Shown: positions 1 through 10,639, counted from the first letter of the stretch. The stretch: DNA of 64,000 nt from Bolinopsis microptera (GCF_026151205.1 NC_087080.1:5498797-5562796); one strand, 5' to 3'. A program made the numbers and translations. The notes: generated from the sequence alone by a model not told the origin.

Positions 1-2286
1 GAAGGATGCGATCGATATGGGAAGATATATCTTTGTGGAGCTTCGAGTCATCTGCAAACACTTTGATCTTGCTGTGCTTGACTACGGAGAAGATGTCGTC
101 AATGTAGATGAGGAAGAGAAGGGGACCTAGGACAGTACCCTGAGGAACCCCACTGATGACGTCGATGATCGTGGACATGACCCCATCCACGATAACATGC
201 TGCTTTCTGCCAGTAAGAAAGCTGGCTATCCAGTCGTAGAGCTTACCACGGATACCAAAGGCCTGAATCTTCTTGAGGAGTATCTTGTGGTCAACCTTAT
301 CAAAGGCTTTGCTGAAGTCGAGGTAGAGCACGTCAGCATTTTTGTCGAGGTTGAGATCGCAGATTATATCCGCGATGTGATGGAGAAGCTGGGTGAGGCA
401 GTTCTTGCCTTTTTGGAAACCGTGCTGATCAGGGTTGAACATATTGTTGCGTTCAAGGAAGCTGACCATCTGGTTGCGCATGATGCGTTCATTAACGGGT
501 GATACTCGTAAAATATCTGTTCCATATATATTCCAGGACCGTCGACGAGTCCAACTCGGCGCGCGTCCTGGTAGGTTGTAAACCTACAATGCGTTCACAG
601 AGTTTGATGAGGTGAGAAGTCAGTGAAACCGGCCTGTAGTTAGCGGCTACAGCCTTGCTCCCCTTCTTGAAGATAGGGATGATACTCTGGGAGCGGAACA
701 TCTCAGCGATGTCCGAAGTATCAAAAGATAGCTGCCAGAGCGTGGCTATAGTGGGAGCTAGAGCGTCCTTGCATTCCTGCAAGATGAGAGCAGGGAACTT
801 GTCTGGTCCTGGAGCGGAGAACCTCCCTGTTTCCTTGATAGCACTAAGGACGTCGTCAACCGAGAAGGTGATGTCGGAGAGTTCTTCTGTATGCCCTTTT
901 TCGTCAGGGGTGTTATCGGGGTTGACGTTTTCAGGGTTACTGAAGGCTTTCTGGTACTGCTTCTGGAGGATGTTGCCCATAACAGTGGGATCGCACTGCA
1001 GGTTGTTAGCATCATCGGCGAGAGGTCCAACAGGCGCCTTGAACTTAGCCGATTTCTTAGCGTAAGAATAAAACGCCTTGGGATTGATCTTCATCTTAGC
1101 TAGCGCAGCAATTTCCTGTCGGAGCCGTTCTTGTTTGATGTCTTCCTTCATAAGAATTTCGATGTTAGCACGTTCGTTGTTGAGGTTATCGAGTTTAGTG
1201 CTGTTCCGTGGAGTTCTAACACCATGCTTTATAGCATTGATCCTGGCATTAAGGCGGCGCTTCTTACGAATAAGTTCCCTTCTGGGCTTGGGAATGGAGG
1301 ATTGTGAGGACAATTGGATGTTAGTGCTGTGCGAGGGAGCGTGCTTAGAGCATATGAACGCTACCTTGTCTTCAAACAATGTCCAAGCTGTATCCTGATC
1401 GTTGCTTGGGTCAGTGATAGAAGCCCAGTCTACTTCTAGCAGTTCTGCATTAATAGCATCCCAGTCTGCAGAGTTTAAGTTAATGTCATCAAGGAGGCAG
1501 GAGGGGGTGAAGACTGGCCGTTCCTGAGTCTGCGAGGGGAGGAGGAGTTCAGGATTGAGGAGAGTGCAGCTCACAATGTCATGATCTGATAACTCTGTCT
1601 TGGTAACAGAGATACTATGGATCGAGTCAGAGTCGTTTGAGAAAACGAGATCTAAGATGTTGCTCTTGCGAGTTGGCTCGAAGACCTCTTGTTGGAGCAG
1701 GCATTCTTCATTGAAGTTCAGAAGTGCTAGGGCTGATTGACGGTCTGAAAGGGAGATACTGCATCCTGTGTCGATAGAAGAATTCGTCCAGTTGATGAAG
1801 GGTAGGTTGAAATCTCCTGTAATGTGCAGTACAGGGGTGCGTTGAATTCCGTTGATGAACTGTTGGAGGGTAGAGAGGCATTCATCAAACTTGTCAAAAG
1901 GAGCTGAAGGGGGCCGGTAAATGCCCGCTATCACGATGTTAGCTTCTTTACTGTAGATGGCGACGAGTTCACAGTATGCAGTAGGAGTTTGAGAAGGACT
2001 TTGTTTCTTCTACTGTGATGGAGTTATGGAGATAGGTAGCGGCTCCACCACAAGCTCGACTGGTACGATCCGCTCGGTAGCAGGTATAACCTGGGATGTG
2101 AACCTCCGCATCTAAGTGATAGGACTTGAGGTGGGTTTCCGTCAAGGTGAAGAAAGGAGTGTGGATCGGGTTGGAGCTGATAGACTCTTGGAGGGCTTTC
2201 ACTTTCCATCGCTGGTTGGTGATGCCAGGATTCATTCCTTGAATGTTAAGGAGGAATGCGTTGGAGATCGGAAGATTACTCTTCAC
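1..2286 (-). pseudogene. LINE A ORF2, endonuclease-reverse transcriptase, disrupted
   Basis: It starts at ATG 2286 (MKSNLPISNAF). The endonuclease is visible as TLTETHLKS, then after a one-base frame change near 1965 as IAGIYRPPSAPF and GDFNLPFINW. RT follows with FSAPGPDKFPALIL and IIPIFKKGSK..NYRPVSLT. The short element at 492-588 interrupts it after KLCERIVG; RT resumes beyond it with HGFQKG, LYLDFSKAFD, GVPQGTVLGPLL and the catalytic FADD box near bases 50-75. In life the product would nick target DNA and prime reverse transcription; this copy cannot make it. Order and motifs fit the CR1/L2/Rex group. Confidence 0.88.
492..588 (+). repeat. Short structured element, copy A, inside LINE A
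   Basis: This 97-bp unit begins TTAACGGGTGATACTCGTAA and ends AACCTACA. It is flanked by a 9-bp direct repeat ATGCGTTCA at 483-491 and 589-597, showing insertion into the LINE RT region. The sequence can fold: CCAGGAC pairs with GTCCTGG around an inner CGAGT-CCA-ACTCG hairpin, and the 3' end forms GTAGGTT-GTA-AACCTAC. No tRNA boxes, coding region or matching terminal inverted repeats are seen. Related copies lie at 3370, 48503, 58549 and 63509. Confidence 0.85.
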
Positions 2287-3303
2287 AGGCGTGAGTGGCG
2301 ACCTGATCGAAGGTAGTCTGGGACAGGAGGTGTTGGGTGATACTGGCGCTGCTGGGAGGAGAGGTGATGGTTTAGGGAAGCTGAAGGTTGTGGGGGATAC
2401 AGCAGGTCCTGGTGCTGAAGGTTCTGGAGTACCTGTGGAGATCGTAGGAGATCGCGGAGAGAAGACTGGATCATTGCAGCAATGTCTTTGGTCAAGTCCG
2501 CTTTCATCGAGGAGTAGTGATTCCGAAAATCCTGGCTGGGTTCAGAAACGTGGGCTTCATTGAAGCTAACTGTCCGATTACGGTTCGCCCCGGCAGTGTT
2601 GGATGAAGTTGAGGAGTTACTCTCCGTCCTTTTCCTACCTGAACTGTATCCACTGTTGTCCCTAGTCTGGGATCTTTCTCTATTCTCGTTAGATTTGGGA
2701 GGGCGGCGGTTTTGCTTGGAAGAGGATGAGGATGAGGATGAGGATGATGTCTGGCGTCCTCTCTTGGCGTACTTGAGGTTCTTCTCGCCTGATATGTACC
2801 CTCTTGCACGGTTTGTTAAGACAGATACCCTGTTTCACAGCGTTCTGGCACAGCTGTGGGTGGAAATATGTGCATCTGTCATCGGCAATGTGGCAACCCC
2901 GTTCGCCACCTCTGCCGTTGTTCTGGAACTTGAAGCACCATGGGGGATGGTAGTTGGTGCAGCCTTTCCCAGATATACCGTGGGGGCAGTTCCCTTCGAG
3001 GAGTAAGGGACACACGGCCTTGGAGCGATCATATAGAAGTGTTTTTTTACTTTTGTGGTGTTCAACCACTGGTTCACGGACCGCCTCCGTGTTAGACTGA
3101 GAGGAAAGTTGGTCAGCTGCGGGAGAATTAGGGGCAGCTGTCTGTTCTGGTTCTGGAGGAGGAGCAACATGTATTGGAGGGATTTGAGATCCTAAGCAGG
3201 GGGGACAGACAAAGACTACCCCGGCTTCGGGATCTAATTCCGAGTCTGTGGCGATGCGAAGCAAGAATGCTAGTTTGCGCGTCGAAGCGGCGAAGTCCTC
3301 CAA
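2283..3303 (-). pseudogene. LINE A ORF1, CCCH zinc-finger protein, frameshifted
   Basis: The ORF starts at the ATG at 3303 (MEDFAASTRK) and reads to about 2800 in one frame. It contains three CCCH-type fingers, the clearest being CPLLLEGNCPHG, CTYFHPQLC and CLNKPCKRVH, suggesting RNA binding as in LINE ORF1 proteins. Around 2770-2800 the frame must change to continue as a serine-rich, basic stretch (KRGRQTSSSS, SNENRERSQT) that runs to the stop at 2283. The change lies beside a (GATGAG)n-like run at about 2720-2745, so repeat slippage is a likely cause. The ORF1 stop overlaps the ORF2 ATG at 2286. Whether the shift is a mutation or programmed cannot be told from one copy; the decayed ORF2 favours mutation. 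Confidence 0.75.
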
Positions 3304-3369
3304 TAGACTAGCAAGCTAGGTAAGGGACCAACCCCTTACGTTAAATATGCGAACGAACCCTTGTATTGG

Positions 3370-3437
3370 TTAACGGGTGATACTTTTAAAATATTTGTTC
3401 CAACTCGGCGCGCGTGCTGGTAGGTTATAAACCTACA
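3370..3437 (+). repeat. Short structured element, copy B, internally deleted
   Basis: It matches copy A at both ends (TTAACGGGTGATAC and GGTAGGTTATAAACCTACA) but lacks the central bases that form the left arm of the middle stem. AACCCTTG occurs just upstream (3356-3363) and directly after the unit (3438-3445), a possible target duplication if the 5' end is a few bases longer. A partial inverted fragment of the same family (ACAAGTATCACACGTTAA) lies at about 3562-3590. Confidence 0.75.
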
Positions 3438-3741
3438 AACCCTTGGTTCATGGTTGTTGGTTAACATTTTGGTTAGTGAAGCCGTGAAGAACAGTTGCAA
3501 TAACGGCGAGGGTTTATTAATTAGCAAAAGTTGTGTATCGTAATTATGGATTAGCGATGCACAAATGTTTTACAAGTATCACACGTTAACTCGGCGCGCG
3601 TCTTTCTATGTTGTACATTGTAGTGCAATGCACGTACCACTGGGCCAGCCTCACTGCAAAATATTGTGGATTGACACCATCAATTAAATGTTCATGGTTT
3701 ACCTAACTATGGATCTTCGCGTACTATGTTGCTAAATTACT

Positions 3742-3771
3742 CTATCCAGAGCCCTTGCAGTGGCGCGCGAA
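3742..3771 (-). repeat. GC-rich repeat with tRNA D-arm-like hairpin, copy 1
   Basis: On the minus strand it reads GCGCGCCACTGCAAGGGCTC followed by TGGATAGAG. The same module occurs on the plus strand at 63402-63437, and its GAGGGCTCTGGTTAGAGCAA core at 8347-8366. The core can form a small hairpin (GCTCT-GGTT-AGAGC) resembling a tRNA D arm. Confidence 0.5.
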
Positions 3772-4109
3772 AGCACATGGTTAGGTGAAGTTGCTACACG
3801 TTGTACTTGTATCATGTATACCTCCTATCTTTTCTTAGAAAAGAAACAAGAAAAGCCGCAGCGAAAAAAGGTATACAGCGTGTGTCAAGTACTACGTGAC
3901 GCGCTTGTTTTGGTCTATTTAAATGGACTGATCCGGCGCGCGCTACTTCTAATTTCGAAGCTACGTGCGCGCTTCAAGAAGAAAGCAGCGCTAATATTTA
4001 TTGAAATATTAGCCCAATAAAAGTGCTATGATGTAGCACGCACTGGGTTAGTCCATTATCAATGAACAATTCGGCCGCGCTTCGCGCACGAAAAGGGGTT
4101 TATAACGTT

Positions 4110-4131
4110 AGTAAGTAAGTAAGTAAGTAAA
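4110..4131. repeat. (GTAA)n microsatellite, LINE B 3' tail
   Basis: About five GTAA units form the 3' terminal tail of the minus-strand LINE and mark its likely boundary. Confidence 0.8.
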
Positions 4132-4287
4132 GATTATGACATAACATCATCACAAGTGTCTACAAAATATCATTGCACTAAATAAAAAAATAATTTAAAT
4201 AAATATATTTTTCCATCAACATTAATAATTTATCAAATTCAATTTTATTAATAAATAAAATCTAATACATTATCTATAAATAATTCA

Positions 4288-7200
4288 TTAATACTTCCCA
4301 GTGGAATAAAGATTTATAAAACGCTTCTTTGCCACAAAAGGATGAAACCACAGATATTCATTATGTGTCTCCTTATTGCTTAAATAACTGGGTCCTTCAA
4401 TTTTCCCTAAAACTTCATTCGAAACATTCCAAAAATAAAAATCATTTACACTGTTTTTAGAAATCATTTCTTTTTTAAATCCTTCCAATCTAACTTTAAA
4501 GCTTAAAACTGTCGAGCAGTTCTTGACATCTGAAGGGAGTTTGTTCCAGTAAGGAATGACTCGCTCCGGAAGAAAAGAAGACTGGAGATTCTTAACTTTA
4601 GTTACACTCTTATTACACCTATTGGTTGAAACTAGATTAAGACCAGATCTGCTCATTCTGAACAAACCCGATCCATATTCAGTCAAACCACTAGTTACTT
4701 TAAAAGCTTCGATAAGGTCCCCACGTATTCGCCGCTCTGCCAGCGTTGTCAAATTGAGGATATCCAGTCTGCAGCTGTATGGAAGAGTACCCACCTCATC
4801 AATAAGACGGGTAAACCGCCTCTGGACGCTCTCCAGCTCCAAAACAGTCCCCCAACTTCCATGAGCCGCAACTGGATTCCACAATTGGACACAATACTCA
4901 AGATGAGGTCTTATCAAAGCTTTATAAATAGCTATCATTACAACCTTTTCTCTAATAATTAAGTTCCTTACAATCCAGCAGATCATACGATTTGCTTTAG
5001 AAATACATGCTTTTATCTGTTCATTCCAAAGCAAGGAGCTATGGGTAATAACCCCCAAATCTTTTTCCTGTGCAGATACTTCTAGTTCTACTCCATTTAC
5101 AATATAATTCGAGTTAGGATTATTATTCAGATTAATATGGACTACTTTACACTTGGCAGGATTGAAGTTTAAGTGCCAAATACTCTCCCAAATTTCGAGT
5201 TCTAAAATATCATCAGATACACTTCTATGGTTAGCTGCATTACAAACTAACTTGAGATCATCTGCAAATAATTTAATCTTATTTTTAACATTGTCAGGTA
5301 AATCGTTTATATAAAGAATAAATAGCAAAGGACCCAATACTGACCCCTGGGGAACACCAGATAACACGTGTTTCACCTCAGACCATTGTCCTTCTACACA
5401 AACCCTCATGGTTCTGTCTGTCAGAAAGTCTTTTATAACATCTAAAACTTTTCCCTTGACCCCAAACCCCTCCAATTTAGATAGAAGTCTAAAGTGGGGG
5501 ACTGTGTCAAAGGCCTTACTAAAATCAAAATACAAAAGATCGACAGGAGCACCTTCGTCTAAAATATCAAGAATATTATCAAATGTCTCTAAGAGATTAG
5601 ATAGACAAGATTTACCCTTCACAAATCCATGCTGATGCTTTGAAATTCGTTCTTCTAAAAATGTTAATAAATGTGCCCTCACCAACTTTTCATACACTTT
5701 GCACAAAATACAAGTTAATGAGACAGGTCTATAATTTAAGGGATCAGATTTAACACCCTTTTTGAACAATGCTACAACAGATGCTGTCTTCCAAATGTCA
5801 GGCAGGACTCCTGTTTCTGAACACTTAATAAATAATTTAGTTACAGCTTCAACAAACTTTTCATCGTATGCTAAGGATTTCAACAACTTTGGATGAACGC
5901 CATCCGGACCAGAACTCTTAAAAACATTAAGCTTTAAAAGCTGCTTCTTGATATCAGAACTGCTAATTTCCATATCATCAATAACCTCTTTGTTATAACT
6001 CTCATTTTGGGGAAGAGGGCCAGGTGGTTCACGCACAAACACAGAACTAAAGGCACTAGCAAGTACCTCAGCTGACTCAGATGAACTATCTGTGCGTGTA
6101 CCATCTCCTCTATCTAAAGAAACAACACTTGACTTAACTTGACGTTTATTACGCAAATACGAGTAAAAAGATTTACAATTCTGTTTTAAATTAGATGTAA
6201 TCTTCTTTTCATAATTTACTTTAGCTTTAATTTCTGCCACCTCAAAAATATGCTGCTTGCTATTTGCACAGCTAAAGTTAATATCCGAAGGATTAATATC
6301 AAATTCAGCCCATGCTTTATCCTTGTTCTTCCTCATTCTTTTAAGTGAAGTTGTACTCCATGGCAACTTGACAGGTCTGTTGTCGAGATAAACCGAAGCA
6401 GCTGGGACAGCTGCAGCAACAGACTCCAATTTACCATGTAGTTCAACCCACATATCTTGAACATTATTTGTACAACTATAATCCCAGTCAATATTATTCA
6501 TACTAAAGTTAAATAACTCTTCTGAGGAAATCTTACCCCAAATAGGCTTTAAAATCTTTTGTTTGGGACTTTTGTTAGTATTGGGCGAAACAACCAGTTC
6601 GACTAGTATCCCAACATGATCACTCTTGCCAAGCGGAGAAACGATCTTACAACCGTTGACAAGAGCATCATTTGTATACAAAACCTGATCAAGAAGACTC
6701 TCCTGGAGAGTATCTTTCACAAGCCGTCTTCTGGTTGTTTCGTTAGTAAAGTACCACGTCAAACCACTGTCGTTAAATAAATCAATATACTTTTGTTGAA
6801 TCATTAAAACCTGATTCTTACTAGAAATACCACTATTTACACTACCAGTTTCCCAAGATACATTAGGTAGGTTAAAATCTCCAATGATAATGGTTTCAAA
6901 AACATTCTTTTCACTAGATATGTTCTTGATGCAAGATAATAACATATTATTCTGCTTTAAATTCAAAGAGGTAGACCTATAAATACAACAAATACTAATC
7001 AATCCACCAGAGGTATTGACATTAATAGCTAAAGAGTCTGGTGCTTTTAAAAATGAGCTCACTAATGAAGCATTACAACTGTTTTTAATATAAATAATAG
7101 AACCTCCACCTCCACTTATGTTGCTAGTGGAGTTATCGATTTTAAAATCTCTGTCTTTTCTAAACATACTAAAACCTTCAATAAAAATTTCAGCATCTAA

Positions 7201-7326
7201 AATATCACTATTAAAATGAGTTTCTGTAATGCAGATTACATGAATGGATTTATAAACTGATAGAATACATTTTAGTTCATCAATTTTATTAAATAGTCCA
7301 TTAGCATTAGTATAAAAAATATTCAT
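4288..7326 (-). CDS. LINE B ORF2, endonuclease-reverse transcriptase, intact
   Basis: The ORF is 1012 residues from ATG 7326 (MNIFYTNANGLFNKIDELK) to the stop at 4288, with no break. Residues 1 to about 240 are an apurinic/apyrimidinic-type endonuclease: CITETHFNSDI (catalytic Glu), IIGDFNLPNVSW, GKSDHVGI (SDH box). RT occupies roughly residues 440-760: FKSSGPDGVHPKLL, LFKKGVKSDPLNYRPVSLT, HGFVKGKSCL, LLYFDFSKAFDTVPH, GVPQGSVLGPLLFILYIND and KLFADDLKLV with the catalytic Asp pair. The C-terminus has the typical LEYCVQLWNP and IPYWNKLPSDVKNCSTVLSF segments. No RNase H domain is seen. All catalytic motifs are present, so the copy could encode active enzyme. Confidence 0.95.
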   Translation of the reverse strand: MNIFYTNANGLFNKIDELKCILSVYKSIHVICITETHFNSDILDAEIFIEGFSMFRKDRDFKIDNSTSNISGGGGSIIYIKNSCNASLVSSFLKAPDSLAINVNTSGGLISICCIYRSTSLNLKQNNMLLSCIKNISSEKNVFETIIIGDFNLPNVSWETGSVNSGISSKNQVLMIQQKYIDLFNDSGLTWYFTNETTRRRLVKDTLQESLLDQVLYTNDALVNGCKIVSPLGKSDHVGILVELVVSPNTNKSPKQKILKPIWGKISSEELFNFSMNNIDWDYSCTNNVQDMWVELHGKLESVAAAVPAASVYLDNRPVKLPWSTTSLKRMRKNKDKAWAEFDINPSDINFSCANSKQHIFEVAEIKAKVNYEKKITSNLKQNCKSFYSYLRNKRQVKSSVVSLDRGDGTRTDSSSESAEVLASAFSSVFVREPPGPLPQNESYNKEVIDDMEISSSDIKKQLLKLNVFKSSGPDGVHPKLLKSLAYDEKFVEAVTKLFIKCSETGVLPDIWKTASVVALFKKGVKSDPLNYRPVSLTCILCKVYEKLVRAHLLTFLEERISKHQHGFVKGKSCLSNLLETFDNILDILDEGAPVDLLYFDFSKAFDTVPHFRLLSKLEGFGVKGKVLDVIKDFLTDRTMRVCVEGQWSEVKHVLSGVPQGSVLGPLLFILYINDLPDNVKNKIKLFADDLKLVCNAANHRSVSDDILELEIWESIWHLNFNPAKCKVVHINLNNNPNSNYIVNGVELEVSAQEKDLGVITHSSLLWNEQIKACISKANRMICWIVRNLIIREKVVMIAIYKALIRPHLEYCVQLWNPVAAHGSWGTVLELESVQRRFTRLIDEVGTLPYSCRLDILNLTTLAERRIRGDLIEAFKVTSGLTEYGSGLFRMSRSGLNLVSTNRCNKSVTKVKNLQSSFLPERVIPYWNKLPSDVKNCSTVLSFKVRLEGFKKEMISKNSVNDFYFWNVSNEVLGKIEGPSYLSNKETHNEYLWFHPFVAKKRFINLYSTGKY

Positions 7327-7355
7327 GGGCTGACTACATTCTTTATCACTGCTAT

Positions 7356-8287
7356 TTACTTCTTCTCCACCTTCTTCTCTGTCTTTTCCTTCTCTGCTTC
7401 TTCCCGCCTCTTCTTCCTCTCTTCTCTGGCTAAAAAACGGATCTCTCGGTCTGCTCTGCAGAGATCCAGATTTATCCAGTATGATGACTCTTTCCAGCCC
7501 TTGCCATGGTTGGAATAATAGTTAACTGACTCCTGGTCAGCTGTCTGGATGATCAATGGCCGACAGGAGTCTGGCTTACCTGGATCCACTTTACCTGCAC
7601 GATGGCAACTGATAAAGTCACTTTTTTCAATCTTTAGTGTCTCCTTGCAGAAATTCGAGTCCTCTTCCTGGCGTAGCTTGGAGTTAGCTTTCTTGCTCTC
7701 TGGTACATTCAAAACACACAGATTGAGCTTCCTTAAATTTCGCTCATATGCATCAGTGTGCATCTTTGTCTGAACTTTACTGACAACACTTTGTGAAGCT
7801 TGCTGTAAGCTCATTTCTTCCATAACTTTCTTCTGACTATTTGCAGTAACATCAGCGAAGGACTGGAAAGCCTGGTTCACTATCTTTGATATTTCTTTAG
7901 GTTTTTCAGACTCAAAGTTAGTTGGAATGTTCTCGTTCACTGCGTTTTCAACAACCCCTCTGATACAAGGTGTAAGAGCCTCAAGTTCCTGCCTAATAAC
8001 ATTCCGTAGTATTTTTGTTTCTTCATTATCAGGGTTCGAGGTCTGAGTCCTTTTGCTTTTTATGTAAGGTGATATAAAACAATTCTGACAACGCCAGTTA
8101 GACAGATGGTCGCCTTCTTCTTGTGTCAGACCTGTCAGTCCAACACAGCAATAATGCCAGTACATATCACAGGTTGCACAAGCTAATGAAAACTCCTCTG
8201 CGATATACCTTCTGCATTCACAACTACGGTCTCCTTCATCTTCAGTTACATCCGTTTCTGCTGTAGCACCAGTTTTCTCTGGGCTTT
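7356..8287 (-). CDS. LINE B ORF1, PHD-finger and RRM-like nucleic-acid-binding protein, 5' incomplete
   Basis: The first ATG in frame is at 8165, but coding resemblance extends upstream to about 8287 (KSPEKTGATAETD, then DRSCECRRYIAEEF), where a TGA closes the frame, so the true start is missing or non-ATG. The N-terminus forms a PHD-like zinc finger: CECRR, CATCDMYWHYCCVG, NWRCQNC. A region rich in charged residues follows, probably coiled coil, then an RRM-like segment (LRKLNLCVLNVPESKKANSK, FISCHRAGKVDPGKPDSCRP, RPLIIQ) and a lysine/glutamate-rich tail ending EKKVEKK. LINE ORF1 proteins of this kind bind element RNA. It precedes ORF2 directly, as expected for a bicistronic LINE. Confidence 0.8.
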
Positions 8288-8290
8288 TCT

Positions 8291-9772
8291 TGACATTTCG
8301 TCACGTTGATTTGAACGTGTACCAAAGGTGCGCACTAATACAAACGTGAGGGCTCTGGTTAGAGCAACGTAAATGCGAAAAGACTTGAAATCCTCAATTT
8401 GATAATGTTGGCGGTGGGGAATGTGCCGGTCCCATTATGTCACTCGCTCAGGATTTTTTAAAAGTAGTGCCCATATACCATAAAATACGAATTAAATCAA
8501 AAATAATAACATTCAAAGGTAATTTTCTAACTTAAACTATTAGACAATTAAAAGTATACCTCTTTTAAAAAAAATTAAAAGTATACTTCTATTACTAAAT
8601 GGATGAAAATTGTTCAAACAATAAACACAGGTAATTTCAACAATGGTAATTGTCTAGCTATAAGATTAGACACCCTCGATAATGAATAAACCAATGCAAT
8701 ATTTATATATTGTTGTATATTTTGGACATCTTTTAATATTGGTATTATTATTATTATCAAACATGTCAATCTTACAAATGTCAACAATCCTAAAATAATT
8801 TAAAACCTAAACGTGATCCTTTGTAAGATTATATGTCCCAAAAATCAAATTGACTTGTACTCAAGTATAAAGTCGAACAATTTACTCCAATAACCACGGT
8901 TAATATTGGTAATGTTAATGAATTGTAATTGATTGATATGTATTATTTAGGCCCGTGGCCATATGAATATAAAAATAATAATAATAATTTAAACTTATAG
9001 ATTATAGTGGCACAACAACTTAAAATGCACAGGTGTGCCACGAAAACAAGTCAGGATACAAGAAAACCTGAAAAGCAATCCACATTTAGGTTCCAAACCA
9101 TAGAAAATTGTAAAGACTTGATACACTAAATTACAAGGTTATTATTATTATTATTAAATCTAAAATAGCTAATAATTTAATAAATTATTAACAGGCCCCT
9201 TAACGTTCCCGCTCTAATATTCAGACGACAGTGATGACTCATTAAGAGCACTAATTTCGACCACTTTCCCGGTCGAACCATACCAAATCAAACTAATTGA
9301 CCCACGTGTATAGCCAATGTCCTGGCGGTGCTGAGCCGATGTAAAACTCTTCTGAAAACTCTTTTGTCTCTTGTAACTTGTTTATATTTTATATTCTAGT
9401 TATACTGTGTACTGTGTACAATAGTTATAGCGTATAGTGTGTAGTGTGTAGTGGTTATTTTGTAGACTAATAAATCTTTCATACAATATACACATAATAT
9501 AGCAATGGCCAATTGGCTGACTATAAGGTCATGGCCTGAACAAACAATATTTTTTAAATAGTCAAGTGATGCTAAAGCAGAGCACAAATGTGTAATAAGT
9601 TAATAGATTAAAAAACTGATTCATGTGATGCATTACGCAGAGCACAGATAAAAATACTGATTCAATGATTAAAATTATAGCTGTGAGTGTCAATAAATTA
9701 CTGTGTCATAAAAAAAGGAACGATGTACACGTGATCTGAGATACCAATATCTCAATATCAAAAGGATAGTGT
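8291..9772. other. AT-rich stretch with no gene found
   Basis: The sequence is AT-rich with short ATT/TAA runs near 8740-8755, 8972-8985 and 9140-9155. A short GC-rich repeat fragment (GAGGGCTCTGGTTAGAGCAA) lies at 8347-8366. No ORF here has protein-like composition; the 63-codon minus ORF at 9396-9587 looks like chance. Confidence 0.6.
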
Positions 9773-10378
9773 CTAGAAACATTCATAGTCCATGGTGGCA
9801 GGTATCAAGTTAAAAGAAGTTACACTGACTGGCAATGTATACGATTGCCGTCTCCCTCTCTCACCCCTGACCGCTATCAGGGTGCTCCTGAGGATTGAGA
9901 ATCTAATCCTGGTGCGCATGTAACACATAATAGCCGCATAGTCTTCTCCTCTCTTCTGGGATAGTTTTTCAGCGAGTCTCTTGTGGTATCTTGTGGCTTG
10001 TGGACCCCATCCGCCATTTGTTGAGTATATAAGTGGGGTAAAGGTGCCTTTTTCCACCTGGATGATTCTGTTGTTGTACTTTTTCATTTTCCTCATTTCA
10101 TGAGCTTTATAGATCTGTTCCATATCTTTTTTGTCATATGTGGGTGAGTTGGGGTGGGTAACACAGACATCAAAGAATGTTCGTTCAAATGTGCTCCAGA
10201 GACCTCGTGAGGATACATCAGGTGCAGCTCTATCAGCATTGGTACCAACAATTTCTTCATTATCAAGGGGTATCAATGCTGGCTCAGTCACTACATCTCT
10301 GCATACTTCACGCTGCAGCTCTGCATTTAGATCGCGGATGTTGTTGTGTCTCATAGAAACATAGCCACCTTTCTTGCA
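9773..10378 (-). pseudogene. Fragment of a multicopy mobile-element-like protein (RHNxIRD type)
   Basis: Minus-strand reading begins CKKGGYVSMRHNNIRDLNAE at about 10378 and stays open for about 200 codons to the stop at 9773. Key segments are CRDVVTEPALIPLD, LWSTFERTFFDVCVTHPNSP, YKAHEMRKMKKYNNRIIQVE, KGTFTPLIYSTNGGWGPQA and RIRFSILRSTLIAVRGERG. From memory this CK-GG-RHN-IRD ... FFDVxV ... GxFTPLxxSTxGG pattern is a domain found in many copies in cnidarian and mollusc genomes; the FFDV/E/K spacing is reminiscent of a PD-(D/E)xK nuclease fold. That fold is inference. The upstream part of the protein is missing, so it is a 5'-truncated copy. Confidence 0.6.
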
Positions 10379-10639
10379 TATCAGTGGTTATTTTGTTGTA
10401 ACGTGTCACTTTATTATTTGCTACCAACGTCAGCCTTGACTTACCATTTATTGTAATTGGTACAGCATATATCAAAATTAAAACACTGTTTTCGATCTGA
10501 CGGGTGATGGGCTCTCTCTGATGGGACATATAGTTCTAGGGGGTACCAGGGGTACGAGTTAACGAATAGTGTTCGTGTCCTTCCACAATCCCCTCTCATT
10601 TTGTTTTTGACGGAGGAGGAGCCTAGTTCATCCGTCTGC

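Larger units (their letters stand above)
1..3303 (-). mobile_element. LINE retrotransposon A (CR1/L2-like), truncated by window edge
   Basis: Read on the minus strand, this is a two-ORF LINE. ORF1 (3303 to 2283) carries CCCH zinc fingers and ORF2 (2286 to beyond base 1) carries an apurinic-type endonuclease followed by reverse transcriptase. The copy is decayed: ORF1 has one frame change, ORF2 has one near 1965, and a 97-bp short element sits inside the RT at 492-588. The 3' end lies outside the window. Confidence 0.9.
4105..8290 (-). mobile_element. LINE retrotransposon B (CR1/L2-like), nearly intact
   Basis: The element runs on the minus strand with ORF1 (PHD-type finger plus coiled coil, 8287-7356), a 29-base gap, an unbroken ORF2 (7326-4288), an AT-rich 3' UTR, and a tetranucleotide tail (GTAA)n on the plus strand at 4110-4131. 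Short tandem-repeat 3' tails are typical of CR1/L2-like LINEs. An in-frame stop sits just upstream of the ORF1 finger, so the 5' end is probably truncated near 8290. Lack of mutations in ORF2 suggests this is the youngest LINE in the window. Confidence 0.9.
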
